Both the position numbers and the translations under genes were made by a program. The notes under the pieces were generated by a model, which had not been told where the DNA came from, did no database searches, and saw only the letters and a program-made list of their open reading frames with translations. From the NCBI GenBank assembly GCA_963733935.1, contig CAVTEQ010000005.1, forward strand, positions 186,001 through 250,000: a DNA stretch of 64,000 nucleotides, given 5' to 3'. This DNA comes from JAHFUA01 sp963733935. Its GTDB lineage: Bacteria; Acidobacteriota; Terriglobia; Terriglobales; Acidobacteriaceae. This document shows, one piece after another, positions 47,410 to 55,747 of this stretch; position 1 is the stretch's first letter, and every line of letters begins with the position of its first letter.

Positions 47410-49301
47410 TAAAGTATTTCCCGCGCGTCGCCCACGCGGCGGGTGACGCGCTCGCGGTCCAGATACTCCAGCAACGGGATCGCATACTTGCGGGTGACGC
47501 CGATCAGATCTTTGAAGGCGCCGACATCGATCTTCGGCGTCTTCTTTTTCTGCTCGGCCATCAGCTTGCGCAACCCGTCCAGCGCCTCGCGATGGAACAC
47601 CAAGTCCTCGGAAACTTTGACCAGTACTTTATCGCGCATGAGCAGCGTGACGATCTTTTGCGCGCGCGCCTTGTCCACAGGCAGTCCGGCGAGGACATCC
47701 TTCAAGTAGGGAACCTTTACTCCGGCGGTGGCGAAAGCGCTCTCGATGGTTTTCTTGGCTTCGGCCTCTTCATCTTTCATGACCACGCCGCGACCGGCCA
47801 GGTGCACCAGTTCGCCAGACAGTTCGAGCTTTTTTTCCTGCACAAGCTGCGACAGAAGATGTTCAAACACGTCCGGCAGCAGGTCCGGAAAGCGGTTGCG
47901 AAGTTCCTCGCGGCTCATACCGGACGAGAGAGGATTCTGCTTGTGGAAGGTTTCGAGGGCAGCCTGGATTGAATCACGGAGACCACTCAGCGCGGCCTCG
48001 TGAAGCCATGTCTGCCCTGCGCGCTTAACGTCCGGCATCGATTCCAGCAGTGATTCGATTTCCGTACGCTGCCGTCCCGTGCGGGCGAGCGCATCAGTTA
48101 AGGTGAGCCCTTTCTGCCCGCGCGCGACCACGCGAGCATGAAGCGCCGGCGCCCTTGCGCCGTTCGCCAGGTTGGACAGCCATGCACGATATTCCGACTT
48201 CGGCAGCTTCTGGGGCTGGTTCTCCAGCACCACGCCGCCGCCAATGGTCACGACCGGCGAGAATTGCCGCAGGATGAAGCGGTCGCCGGGAAACAGCAGT
48301 GTGGGCTCCTGCAATCGCAGTTGCGCCAGAGCGCTTTGTCCGGGCTTGACCTCTTTGCCTTCATACAACACGACTTCAGCAATGGTCTCGAATGTATAGG
48401 CGTGGAAGTGCACGCGGACGCGGTCTTTGAGCGGACGTGCCCCGGTGAGAAGCGAGAGTGACACATCCAGCCGGTTGCCGGCGCGAAACATGCCGGGCGC
48501 GGTGAGGGTCATGCCCCGCGCCAGTTCATCAGGAGAGAAACCTGCGAGGTTGAGGGCGGTGCGCTCGCCGGCGGTGGCTTGCTCTGCCGCACGATTGTGT
48601 ACCTGGACGCCACGCACGCGGGCCCGGCGCCCGAGCGGAAACACGTCCACCCCTTCTTCTTTGCGGACGGCGCCGGAGATCAGCGTCCCGGTGATGACCG
48701 TCCCGTGGCCCTTGATGGTGAACACGCGGTCGATGGGCAAACGGAAGACGGAAGCGGCGCTCTTCGCCGGCACTTCAGCGGCCACGCGCGCCAGCTCGCG
48801 CTTGAGGTCATCGATGCCGGCGGCGGTGAGCGAGCTGACTGGAACAATAGGCGCGCGGCTTGCATCCAGAAAAGATCCGCGCAGAAAGTCCTCGACTTCG
48901 AGACGCACCACGTCCAGCGTCTCGCGGTCGACGAGGTCGGACTTGGTGAGAACGGTGATGCCGCGCGGGATGTTGAGCAGGCGGCAGATCTCGAAGTGCT
49001 CGCGGGTCTGCGGCTTGATGGATTCGTCCGCCGCGATCACCAGCAGCACCAGGTCGATGCCGCCGACGCCCGCCAGCATGTTGCGCACGAAGCGCTCGTG
49101 CCCGGGGACATCCACAAAACCAAGGCGGATCGGCTCGCCGCCGGGGGCAGGCAGTTCGAGGTGCGCGAAGCCGATGTCGATGGTGATGCCGCGGCGCTTT
49201 TCTTCCGCCAGCCGGTCGGCGTCGATGCCGGTCAGCGCCTTGACCAGCGCGGTCTTTCCATGGTCGATGTGCCCGGCGGTACCGACGATGACGGATTTCA
49301 T
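47409..49301 (-). CDS. selB: Selenocysteine-specific elongation factor
   Basis: Delivers Sec-tRNA to UGA codons marked by a SECIS hairpin. 630 residues: EF-Tu-like GTPase (GTAGHIDHGKTALVKALTG; DVPGHERFVRNML; TKSDL), domains II/III (VFTIKGHGTVITGTLISG) and C-terminal winged helices for SECIS binding (MSREELRNRFPDLLPDVFEH; last domain ending RRVGDAREIL). Intact. No selA, selD, tRNA-Sec or UGA-containing selenoprotein gene was seen in the window, so the rest of the pathway must lie elsewhere. Confidence 0.96.
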   Translation of the reverse strand: MKSVIVGTAGHIDHGKTALVKALTGIDADRLAEEKRRGITIDIGFAHLELPAPGGEPIRLGFVDVPGHERFVRNMLAGVGGIDLVLLVIAADESIKPQTREHFEICRLLNIPRGITVLTKSDLVDRETLDVVRLEVEDFLRGSFLDASRAPIVPVSSLTAAGIDDLKRELARVAAEVPAKSAASVFRLPIDRVFTIKGHGTVITGTLISGAVRKEEGVDVFPLGRRARVRGVQVHNRAAEQATAGERTALNLAGFSPDELARGMTLTAPGMFRAGNRLDVSLSLLTGARPLKDRVRVHFHAYTFETIAEVVLYEGKEVKPGQSALAQLRLQEPTLLFPGDRFILRQFSPVVTIGGGVVLENQPQKLPKSEYRAWLSNLANGARAPALHARVVARGQKGLTLTDALARTGRQRTEIESLLESMPDVKRAGQTWLHEAALSGLRDSIQAALETFHKQNPLSSGMSREELRNRFPDLLPDVFEHLLSQLVQEKKLELSGELVHLAGRGVVMKDEEAEAKKTIESAFATAGVKVPYLKDVLAGLPVDKARAQKIVTLLMRDKVLVKVSEDLVFHREALDGLRKLMAEQKKKTPKIDVGAFKDLIGVTRKYAIPLLEYLDRERVTRRVGDAREIL

Positions 49302-49371
49302 CCGCCAACAGTCTATCTAAAAGCTCAACGCAGAGGTCGCGGGGAGTAGGAGGACGCCCGGTTAGGGGCCC

Positions 49372-49397
49372 AGGAAGCCGCCGGTTAGCGGGTTCCT
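49372..49397. repeat. Short hairpin upstream of purL
   Basis: AGGAAGCCGC-CGGTTA-GCGGGTTCCT, arms with one mismatch, flanked by GGGGCCC and TTGGCCC that could extend the fold. Located in the 220-bp gap between divergent selB and purL; function unknown. Confidence 0.4.
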
Positions 49398-49524
49398 GAG
49401 CTTGGCCCTGATGAGTTAATCAGGACGGGATTGCCTTACTGGAAAAATGAGATGCAGGAGCTGCGGCCCGGGTTTTATCCTGCCGACTCGGCCGCGCCGA
49501 TGTGCGAGAATAGTAAATAATCCT

Positions 49525-51927
49525 ATGACATCCTCCCCCGCGGTTGCACAGCGCGCTATCTCTCCAGCTCTCATTAAAGAGCACGGCCTCAGCGCCGAAG
49601 AGTACGAGCGCATCCTGAAGTGGCTGGGACGCGAGCCCACCCTCACCGAGCTGGGCATCTTCAGCGTAATGTGGAGCGAGCACTGCTCCTACAAGAGCTC
49701 GCGCGTACACCTGAAACGGCTGCCGACGCACAGCCGCCGCGTGCTGCAGGGCCCCGGCGAGAACGCCGGCATCATCGATATCGGCGACGGCTGGGCCTGC
49801 GCCTTCAAGATCGAGTCGCACAATCATCCTTCGTTCATCGAGCCATTCCAGGGAGCCGCGACCGGCGTGGGCGGCATCCTGCGCGACATCTTCACCATGG
49901 GCGCGCGGCCGGTGGCGGTGATGGATTCGTTGCGGTTCGGACCGATTGAGGAGTCAAAGGCCGCGGGCGGGACTGGGGTCCCCGGCGCGCCCGATGTTGG
50001 CGCGCTGGGGAGGGGGGGCGCCCGCGCCACACAAAGCGATTCCTCCGCCGTTCATCGCAATCATTCCATTCTGGAAGGCGTGGTGAGCGGCATCGCGTCT
50101 TACGGCAACTGTTTTGGCGTGCCCAACGTCGGTGGCGAGACCAAGTTCGAGACTTGCTACTCGCAGAATCCGCTGGTGAACGCGTTTGCGCTGGGGCTGG
50201 TGCGGCATGACGAGATCTACTACGCGCGCGCCGCGGGCGAGGGCAATCCGGTCATTTATGTAGGCGCCAAGACCGGCCGCGACGGCATCCACGGCGCCAC
50301 CATGGCCAGCGAGGAATTCAGCGCAGGCTCGGAGCAGAAGCGGCCCAACGTGCAGGTGGGCGATCCGTTTCTCGAAAAGCTGCTGCTCGAGGCCTGTCTG
50401 GAAGCCATGCGGACCGGCGCTGTGGTCGGCATTCAGGACATGGGCGCGGCCGGCCTCACCTGCTCCACCTGCGAGATGGGCGGGCGCGGCGGCGTGGGCA
50501 TCGAGATCGAGCTCGACCGCGTTCCGCAGCGCGAGAGCGGCATGACTCCGTACGAGATCATGCTTAGCGAGTCGCAGGAGCGCATGCTGCTGGTGGCCGA
50601 GAAAGGCCGCGAGGACGAAGTCTTCCGCGTGTTCGAGAAGTGGGGGCTGGACGCGGTGACCGTCGGGCGCGTCACGCTGGACAGCAAGATGCGCGTGCTG
50701 GAGCACGGACGCGTGGTGGCCGAGATCCCAAACGCTGCGCTGACCGATGATGCTCCGCTCTATCGCCGTCCGATGGAGCGCTGGGAGCCGCCGGTCGAGC
50801 GCGAGATGCCGGCGTCCATTCGCCTGGGCGAGACCGCGGACCTGACGGCCAACCTCAAGCGTCTGCTGGCTTCCTCCAATATCTGCTCGAAGCGCTGGAT
50901 CTGCGAACAATATGACTCCATGGTGCAGACCAACACCGTCCAGGGACCGGGGTGTGAGGCGGGCGTCATCCGCGTGAAAGGAACCAAACGCGGGCTGGCC
51001 ATGGCGCTCGACGGAAACGGCCGCTGGTGCTGGCTCGATCCGCGACTGGGCGCCATGCATGCGGTCGCGGAAGCGGCGCGCAACGTGGCCTCGACGGGCG
51101 CAAGTCCGGTTGCGGCGACGAATTGCCTGAACTTCGGCAATCCCGAGAAGCCGCACATCATGTGGCAGTTCGCCCAGGTGATCGACGGCCTGACCCGCGC
51201 CTGCGAAGAACTCGAGATCCCCATCACCGGCGGCAATGTCAGCTTCTACAACGAGACGCTGGGCGAGGGAATTTATCCCACGCCGGTGGTGGGCGTGGTG
51301 GGCGTGATCGACGAAGTCGAGAAGGCCATCAGCTTCGCATTCCGCGAGCCGGGCAGGACGGTGATGCTGCTGCGCGGCACGGAGCTTGGCGATGCCACCG
51401 ATGCTGAGGCCGAGTTCGGCTCTTCCGAATATGCGAAGGAAATCCTCGGCAGCGTCTGGGGCTTCCCTCCGGCGCTGGAATTGGAGAAAGAGGCGGCGCT
51501 GCAGAAGTGCGTGGTCGAGCTGATCCGGCAGGGGCTCCTCGAATCCGCACACGATTGCTCCGACGGCGGGCTGGCAGTGGCGCTGGCCGAATCCGCGTTT
51601 CCTAACGGCGTCGGCGCGCGCGTCGAACTGGCTGCGAGCGGCCTGCCGGCGGAGTTCCTGCTGTTCGGAGAAGATGCCAGCCGCATCCTGATCTCCTGCG
51701 CCGGCGATCATGTCGGGCGAATCCAGGAATTAGCGATAAAATTCGGCATCTCGGCGGACGTGCTGGGAGAAACCGTTCCCGATAAAATTGAAATAGTGGT
51801 TGACGGCCGGCCGGTGGTTGCGGCGACAGTATCTGAACTAAAGGATGCGTGGGCGGGCGCGCTGGAACGCGCGCTGCACGTGGAGAGCGCAGAAGAGTTG
51901 GTGCCGTCGGTGTCGGGAAGAAGCTGA
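49525..51927 (+). CDS. purL: Phosphoribosylformylglycinamidine synthase subunit PurL, with an inserted hairpin segment
   Basis: Fourth step of purine synthesis; the ATP-dependent FGAM synthase of the PurLQS type. Conserved blocks: FSVMWSEHCSYKSSR, VAFKIESHNHPS-like CAFKIESHNHPSFIEP, GVGGILRDIFTMGARPVA, YGNCFGVPNVGGE, DMGAAGLTCSTCEM, ITGGNVSFYNET, HDCSDGGLAVALAE. From ATG 49525 it is about 800 residues, longer than the usual ~740. Part of the excess is an insert after FGPIEES (about residues 147-180: a Gly/Ala-rich loop read from a hairpin element), placed before SILEGVVSGI and in frame. The other purine subunits purS and purQ are not in view. Followed by hicB and purF. Confidence 0.95.
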   Translation: MTSSPAVAQRAISPALIKEHGLSAEEYERILKWLGREPTLTELGIFSVMWSEHCSYKSSRVHLKRLPTHSRRVLQGPGENAGIIDIGDGWACAFKIESHNHPSFIEPFQGAATGVGGILRDIFTMGARPVAVMDSLRFGPIEESKAAGGTGVPGAPDVGALGRGGARATQSDSSAVHRNHSILEGVVSGIASYGNCFGVPNVGGETKFETCYSQNPLVNAFALGLVRHDEIYYARAAGEGNPVIYVGAKTGRDGIHGATMASEEFSAGSEQKRPNVQVGDPFLEKLLLEACLEAMRTGAVVGIQDMGAAGLTCSTCEMGGRGGVGIEIELDRVPQRESGMTPYEIMLSESQERMLLVAEKGREDEVFRVFEKWGLDAVTVGRVTLDSKMRVLEHGRVVAEIPNAALTDDAPLYRRPMERWEPPVEREMPASIRLGETADLTANLKRLLASSNICSKRWICEQYDSMVQTNTVQGPGCEAGVIRVKGTKRGLAMALDGNGRWCWLDPRLGAMHAVAEAARNVASTGASPVAATNCLNFGNPEKPHIMWQFAQVIDGLTRACEELEIPITGGNVSFYNETLGEGIYPTPVVGVVGVIDEVEKAISFAFREPGRTVMLLRGTELGDATDAEAEFGSSEYAKEILGSVWGFPPALELEKEAALQKCVVELIRQGLLESAHDCSDGGLAVALAESAFPNGVGARVELAASGLPAEFLLFGEDASRILISCAGDHVGRIQELAIKFGISADVLGETVPDKIEIVVDGRPVVAATVSELKDAWAGALERALHVESAEELVPSVSGRS
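49980..50010. repeat. Palindromic element embedded in purL
   Basis: CCCCGGCGCGCC and GGCGCGCTGGGG, 11 of 12 pairs, 7-nt loop, flanked by G/C runs (GACTGGGGTCCCC before, GGGGAGGGGGG at its end). It encodes a Gly/Ala/Pro-rich stretch foreign to the PurL family at a loop between conserved blocks. Confidence 0.65.
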
Positions 51928-51929
51928 AA

Positions 51930-51963
51930 GGCGGTCGTCGGTCGTTGGCTGTCGGTCGTCGGC
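51930..51963. repeat. Iterated GGTCGTCGG words (family F, single arm)
   Basis: GGTCGTCGGTCGTTGGCTGTCGGTCGTCGGC between the purL stop and the hicB start; the same words as at 40434 and 54448 but no opposite arm. Confidence 0.7.
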
Positions 51964-51965
51964 AA

Positions 51966-52175
51966 ATGCGATACGTGGTAGTGTTCGAGAAATCGGCAAC
52001 GGAGTACAGTGCCTATCTCCCCGATCTTCCGGGTTGCGTTGCGGCTGCGAAGACATTAAGAAAGGTCCGAGAGTTGATCCGAGAAGCTGTCGAAATGCAT
52101 ATCGAAAGTATGCGGGAGCACGGCGAGGCGGTTCCCCAACCAACAACGCTTGCAGATTCCATAACGGTGACCTAA
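51966..52175 (+). CDS. HicB-like antitoxin-family protein, orphan
   Basis: 69 residues: MRYVVVFEKSATEYSAYLPD followed by LPGCVAAAKTLRKVRELIREAVEMH, the partial RNase-H-like fold of the HicB family (pattern Y.A.LPDLPGC....T). HicB proteins neutralise the HicA mRNA interferase, but no HicA frame is present on either side, and no DNA-binding C-terminal domain is seen. It sits between purL and purF, ending 2 nt before the purF ATG, and so must be co-transcribed with purine genes. It could be a solitary regulator or a relic of a TA pair. ATG 51966 is family-typical; the frame upstream overlaps purL. Confidence 0.85.
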   Translation: MRYVVVFEKSATEYSAYLPDLPGCVAAAKTLRKVRELIREAVEMHIESMREHGEAVPQPTTLADSITVT

Positions 52176-52177
52176 CT

Positions 52178-53602
52178 ATGGCCTTCGACAAATTCAAAGA
52201 CGAATGCGGCGTAGTCGCTATCTACTCCAATCCTGAAGCGGCCAAGCTCGCCTACCTTGGGCTGCACGCGCTGCAGCATCGCGGGCAGGAGTCGGCAGGC
52301 ATCGTTTCCACCGACGGCGTCACCATGTATCCGCACCGCTCCATGGGCCTGGTGGTGGACATCTTCAGCGAAGAGGTGCTGGAGAAACTCCAGGGCACGC
52401 TCGCCATCGGCCACACCCGCTATTCGACCGCCGGCGATTCGGCGCTGCTGAACGCGCAGCCCATCATGGTGGACTGCAACAAGGGCATGATCGCGCTGGC
52501 GCACAACGGCAACCTGGTGAACGCGCAACTGATCCGCTCGCGCCTGGAGGCCCAGGGCTCGATCTTCCAGACCACCAGCGACACCGAGGTGATCGTCCAT
52601 CTCATTGCGCAGTCGCGCGAGCAGACACTGCCCGACGCCATCGCCGACGCTCTGCGCCGCATCGAAGGCGCTTTCTCGCTGGTCATCATGAGCCGCGACC
52701 GGGTGTTCGCGGTGCGGGACCCGCGCGGCTTTCGCCCGCTCTCCATGGGACGCATCGCCGGCGGCGTGCGCAAGGACACCGTCGTCTTTGCCTCCGAGAC
52801 CTGCGCCTTCGACCTGATCGGCGCCACCTACGAGCGCGACATAAGTCCCGGAGAGATGGTTGTGGTCGGCCCGGAGGGCATCCACTCACGCTTTTTCGCC
52901 AGCCAGACCGCGCAATCGAGCTGCATCTTCGAGCACGTGTACTTCTCGCGGCCGGACAGCGTGATCTTCGGGCGCTCGGTGGCGGAAAGCCGCGACAAGC
53001 TGGGCCGGCAGTTGGCGGTTGAAGCTCCGGCGGATGCCGACTTGGTGGTCCCGGTGCCGGATTCGGGCGTGGCCGCCGCCATGGGTTACTCGGCGGAGAG
53101 CGGCATCCCGCTGGGCATGGGGCTTATCCGAAATCACTATGTGGGGCGCACGTTCATCGAGCCGGAGCAGCGGGTGCGCGACTTCGGCGTCAAGCTCAAG
53201 CTGAACCCGGTGCGCAGCGTGCTGGCGGGCAAGCGCGTGGTGCTGATCGATGACTCCATCGTGCGTGGCACCACCAGCCGCAAGATCGTGCGCATGGTGC
53301 GCGACGCAGGCGCAGCCGAAGTGCATATGCGCATCTCCTGCCCGCCCACCATTTCCCCTTGCTTCTACGGCGTGGATACGCCCTCGAAGAAGCAACTCAT
53401 CGCGGCCAACAAGACGGTGGAAGAAATCCGCGACTACATCGACGCCGACTCCCTGGCTTACCTGTCGCTCGAAGGCATGAAGCAAGCCTGCGGCGAGAGT
53501 GAGTCTCTCACTTACTGCTCTGCGTGCTACACCGGGAAGTATCCGACGGCACTGGTGGACGTTGAGGAGATCAAGCCCGCGGAACAGCCGGTGCGGAAAT
53601 AG
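52178..53602 (+). CDS. purF: Amidophosphoribosyltransferase
   Basis: First committed step of de novo purine synthesis (PRPP + Gln to phosphoribosylamine). A short propeptide, MAFDKFKDE, is followed by the nucleophile Cys in CGVVAIYSNPEAAKLAY. The glutaminase domain has LQHRGQESAGI and HTRYSTAGDS, and the PRPP site is VVLIDDSIVRGTTSRKIV. Cysteines near the end (ACGESESLTYCSACYTGKY) fit the Fe-S type as in Bacillus. 474 residues from ATG 52178. The open frame extends upstream through hicB but is not coding there. Confidence 0.97.
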   Translation: MAFDKFKDECGVVAIYSNPEAAKLAYLGLHALQHRGQESAGIVSTDGVTMYPHRSMGLVVDIFSEEVLEKLQGTLAIGHTRYSTAGDSALLNAQPIMVDCNKGMIALAHNGNLVNAQLIRSRLEAQGSIFQTTSDTEVIVHLIAQSREQTLPDAIADALRRIEGAFSLVIMSRDRVFAVRDPRGFRPLSMGRIAGGVRKDTVVFASETCAFDLIGATYERDISPGEMVVVGPEGIHSRFFASQTAQSSCIFEHVYFSRPDSVIFGRSVAESRDKLGRQLAVEAPADADLVVPVPDSGVAAAMGYSAESGIPLGMGLIRNHYVGRTFIEPEQRVRDFGVKLKLNPVRSVLAGKRVVLIDDSIVRGTTSRKIVRMVRDAGAAEVHMRISCPPTISPCFYGVDTPSKKQLIAANKTVEEIRDYIDADSLAYLSLEGMKQACGESESLTYCSACYTGKYPTALVDVEEIKPAEQPVRK

Positions 53603-53609
53603 CTCTGGT

Positions 53610-54446
53610 TTACCTTCGCGCCGCCACCACCCTTGGAATCCCCTGCAAGTCCGGCATGACCCGCACTTCCGCCCAGTCCTTTACCAGCTCGTGCACGGCA
53701 GCCGCGAGGGAGTATCCGATCTCGACCACCAGCCAGCCGCCGGGCTTCAGCGCTTCCCGCGCCTGCGGAACCAGCCGGCGGTAGACCTCAAGCCCGCTTT
53801 CTCCCGCGAAGACCGCCACTTTGGGCTCGAACTCGCGCACTTCCCGTTGCGCCTTCTCCGGCTCGGACTCGGGAACGTAAGGCGGATTGGAGACGATAAA
53901 GTCGTAGGTTGCCGCTGAAGCGCCGGCCAGCAGATCGCGCTGGCTGAAGATGACGCGGTGGTCGAGCTGCAGCCGATGGCCGTTGGCGCGCGCGACTTCG
54001 AGCGCTGCCGATGAGATGTCCACCGCCTCCACCCGCGCCCAGGGCAACTCGGCCGCTAGCGCCAGCGCAATACAGCCGGAACCTGTGCCCAAGTCGATGA
54101 TGCGTGGGGCCTGCATCGCGCGCGCCAGCTCCAACACGGTCTCGATCACGTGCTCGGTCTCAGGCCGCGGGATCAGCACCGCCGGCGAGACGATCAGGTC
54201 CATCCCCCAGAATTCCTGGTGGCCGGTGATGTATTGTGCCGGCTTGCCGGTCGAGCGCTCGGCGATGGCGTCGTCGTAGCGCGCCTGCTCGTCAGCGTTG
54301 AGTTCGTACTCCGGGTGGGCGTAAAGATAGGCGCGATCTGAGTTGAGCACGAACATCAGCAGCGTCTCGGCATTCATGCGCGGAGAGCCGACGGCACTCG
54401 CGGTTAGCGTGTCGATGGCTGCGGTGAGGGCTTGCTTGAGCTGCAT
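53610..54446 (-). CDS. prmC: Release-factor glutamine methyltransferase
   Basis: Methylates the Gln of the GGQ motif in release factors. 278 residues from ATG 54446 (MQLKQALTAA). N-terminal helical domain with PAQYITGHQEFWGMDLIVSP and LIPRPETEHVIE; the SAM fold with IIDLGTGSGCIALALA and the catalytic NPPY in DFIVSNPPYVPES. Directly downstream of prfA, its substrate gene, on the same strand. The open frame above 54446 runs into repeat DNA and is excluded. Confidence 0.95.
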   Translation of the reverse strand: MQLKQALTAAIDTLTASAVGSPRMNAETLLMFVLNSDRAYLYAHPEYELNADEQARYDDAIAERSTGKPAQYITGHQEFWGMDLIVSPAVLIPRPETEHVIETVLELARAMQAPRIIDLGTGSGCIALALAAELPWARVEAVDISSAALEVARANGHRLQLDHRVIFSQRDLLAGASAATYDFIVSNPPYVPESEPEKAQREVREFEPKVAVFAGESGLEVYRRLVPQAREALKPGGWLVVEIGYSLAAAVHELVKDWAEVRVMPDLQGIPRVVAARR

Positions 54447-54447
54447 G

Positions 54448-54530
54448 GGAGTCGTCGGTCGTCGGCTCTCGGTCGTCGGCCGCAACGAGTTTCGCGATGG
54501 CCGAGGGCCGACGACCGAAGGCCGACGACG
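54448..54530. repeat. Dyad of iterated GGTCGTCGG words (family F, copy 3)
   Basis: GTCGTCGGTCGTCGGCTCTCGGTCGTCGGCCG at the left against GGCCGAGGGCCGACGACCGAAGGCCGACGACG at the right. It occupies the whole prfA-prmC gap. Confidence 0.85.
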
Positions 54531-54531
54531 A

Positions 54532-55608
54532 TTACGCGAGCGCTGCTTCCTGCTTCAGCTTCTCCGCCTGGAAGTGGTTGCCCAGCGCGTCGATGATGGG
54601 CTGGATCTTGCCGTCCATGATGTCGCCCAACTGGTGCAGCGTGAGCCCGATACGGTGGTCGGTCATCCGGTCCTGCGGAAAATTGTAAGTGCGGATCTTC
54701 TCGCTGCGGTCGCCGCTGCCCACCATCTGCTTCCGCTCCTTCGCGAGCGCCTGCTGCTGCTTCTCCAGTTCCATCTCGTAAAGCCGCGAGCGCAGCACGC
54801 GCATCGCCTTATCGCGATTCTTGATCTGTGACTTCTCGTCCTGGCAGGAGACCACGGTGTTGGTCGGCAAGTGCGTGATGCGGACGGCGGAATAGGTCGT
54901 ATTGACCGACTGCCCCCCTGGACCGGACGAGCAAAACGTATCGATGCGCAGGTCCTTGGCATCGATCTTCACATCCACATCTTCAGCTTCGGGCATGACC
55001 GCCACCGTGACCGCCGAAGTGTGCACCCGGCCCTGCTGTTCGGTCTCCGGCACGCGCTGTACGCGGTGCACGCCGCCCTCGTACTTCAGCCGCGAATAAA
55101 CTCCCTGGCCTTCGATGATGGCGATCACTTCCTTCAGGCCGCCCACGCCCGATTCCGACGTGGACAGCACTTCCACCTTCCAGCGCTGCGACTCGGCGTA
55201 ACGTGTGTACATGCGGAAGATCTCGGCGGCGAACAGCGAAGCTTCGTCACCGCCGGTTCCGGCCCGAATCTCGAGAATGACGTTCTTCTCGTCGTTGGGA
55301 TCTTTTGGGATCAAGAGCACTTTCAGATCTTCTTCCACTTTGCCGATGCGCCCTTCCAACTTGGCCAGCTCTTCCTGAGCATAGGCGCGCATGTCGGCGT
55401 CGGACTCCTCGGCGATAACCGCGTTGCTCTCCGCGATGCCGCGCGTCAGGTCCTTATATTCGCGATATTTCTCCACCATCGGCGCCAGTTCACTGTGCGC
55501 CTTGGCCGTCTTCTGATAGCGCGCCGAGTCGGAGATCACCTCCGGCGTGGCGAGGGCCTGGGTCAGCTCGTCGTACTTGGATTCGATTTGATCTAGTCTC
55601 TCAAACAT
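54532..55608 (-). CDS. prfA: Peptide chain release factor 1
   Basis: Terminates translation at UAA/UAG. 358 residues with the catalytic loop SSGPGGQSVNTTYSAVRITH (GGQ) and the anticodon-like region HRVQRVPETEQQGRVHTSAV. CQDEKSQIKNRDKAMRVL and the C-terminal DRMTDHRIGLTLHQLGDIMD are RF1-specific features. Followed by prmC, which modifies its GGQ. Confidence 0.97.
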   Translation of the reverse strand: MFERLDQIESKYDELTQALATPEVISDSARYQKTAKAHSELAPMVEKYREYKDLTRGIAESNAVIAEESDADMRAYAQEELAKLEGRIGKVEEDLKVLLIPKDPNDEKNVILEIRAGTGGDEASLFAAEIFRMYTRYAESQRWKVEVLSTSESGVGGLKEVIAIIEGQGVYSRLKYEGGVHRVQRVPETEQQGRVHTSAVTVAVMPEAEDVDVKIDAKDLRIDTFCSSGPGGQSVNTTYSAVRITHLPTNTVVSCQDEKSQIKNRDKAMRVLRSRLYEMELEKQQQALAKERKQMVGSGDRSEKIRTYNFPQDRMTDHRIGLTLHQLGDIMDGKIQPIIDALGNHFQAEKLKQEAALA

Positions 55609-55612
55609 TGCT

Positions 55613-55727
55613 TTTGGCTGTTAGCTCTTAGCTTAACCCGAAATGTCATCGCGAGCGAGTACCGCATGCCTGGCGGTGTGAGTAACCTGCATTTGCTTGA
55701 AACTTGAAACGCGAAACTTGAAACGGG
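55613..55727. repeat. Iterated-word DNA upstream of prfA (GGCTGTTAGCTCTTAGC and GAAACTTGAAACGCG types)
   Basis: Two word families lie in one gap: TTGGCTGTTAGCTCTTAGC next to the prfA start (compare TTGGCTGTTGGCCCTTGGCTCTT at 41767-41795, upstream of queD), and CTTGAAACTTGAAACGCGAAACTTGAAACGGG near 55695-55726, followed by seven T. Confidence 0.6.
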
Positions 55728-55747
55728 TTTTTTTGCGGGCAGCCCCG

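Noticed and set aside
49320..49524. tRNA-Sec or SECIS next to selB
   Set aside because: Only a short hairpin is present; no 8+5 acceptor/T-stem layout or UCA anticodon arm could be built.
49954..51711. 585-residue open frame antisense to purL
   Set aside because: It is a shadow of the GC-rich purL codons: His/Arg/Gln-rich, no domain, and purL is clearly the real gene.
55695..55733. T-run after GAAACTTGAAACGGG as an intrinsic terminator
   Set aside because: The T-run is on the plus strand, but the genes on both sides are on the minus strand, and no GC hairpin precedes it.
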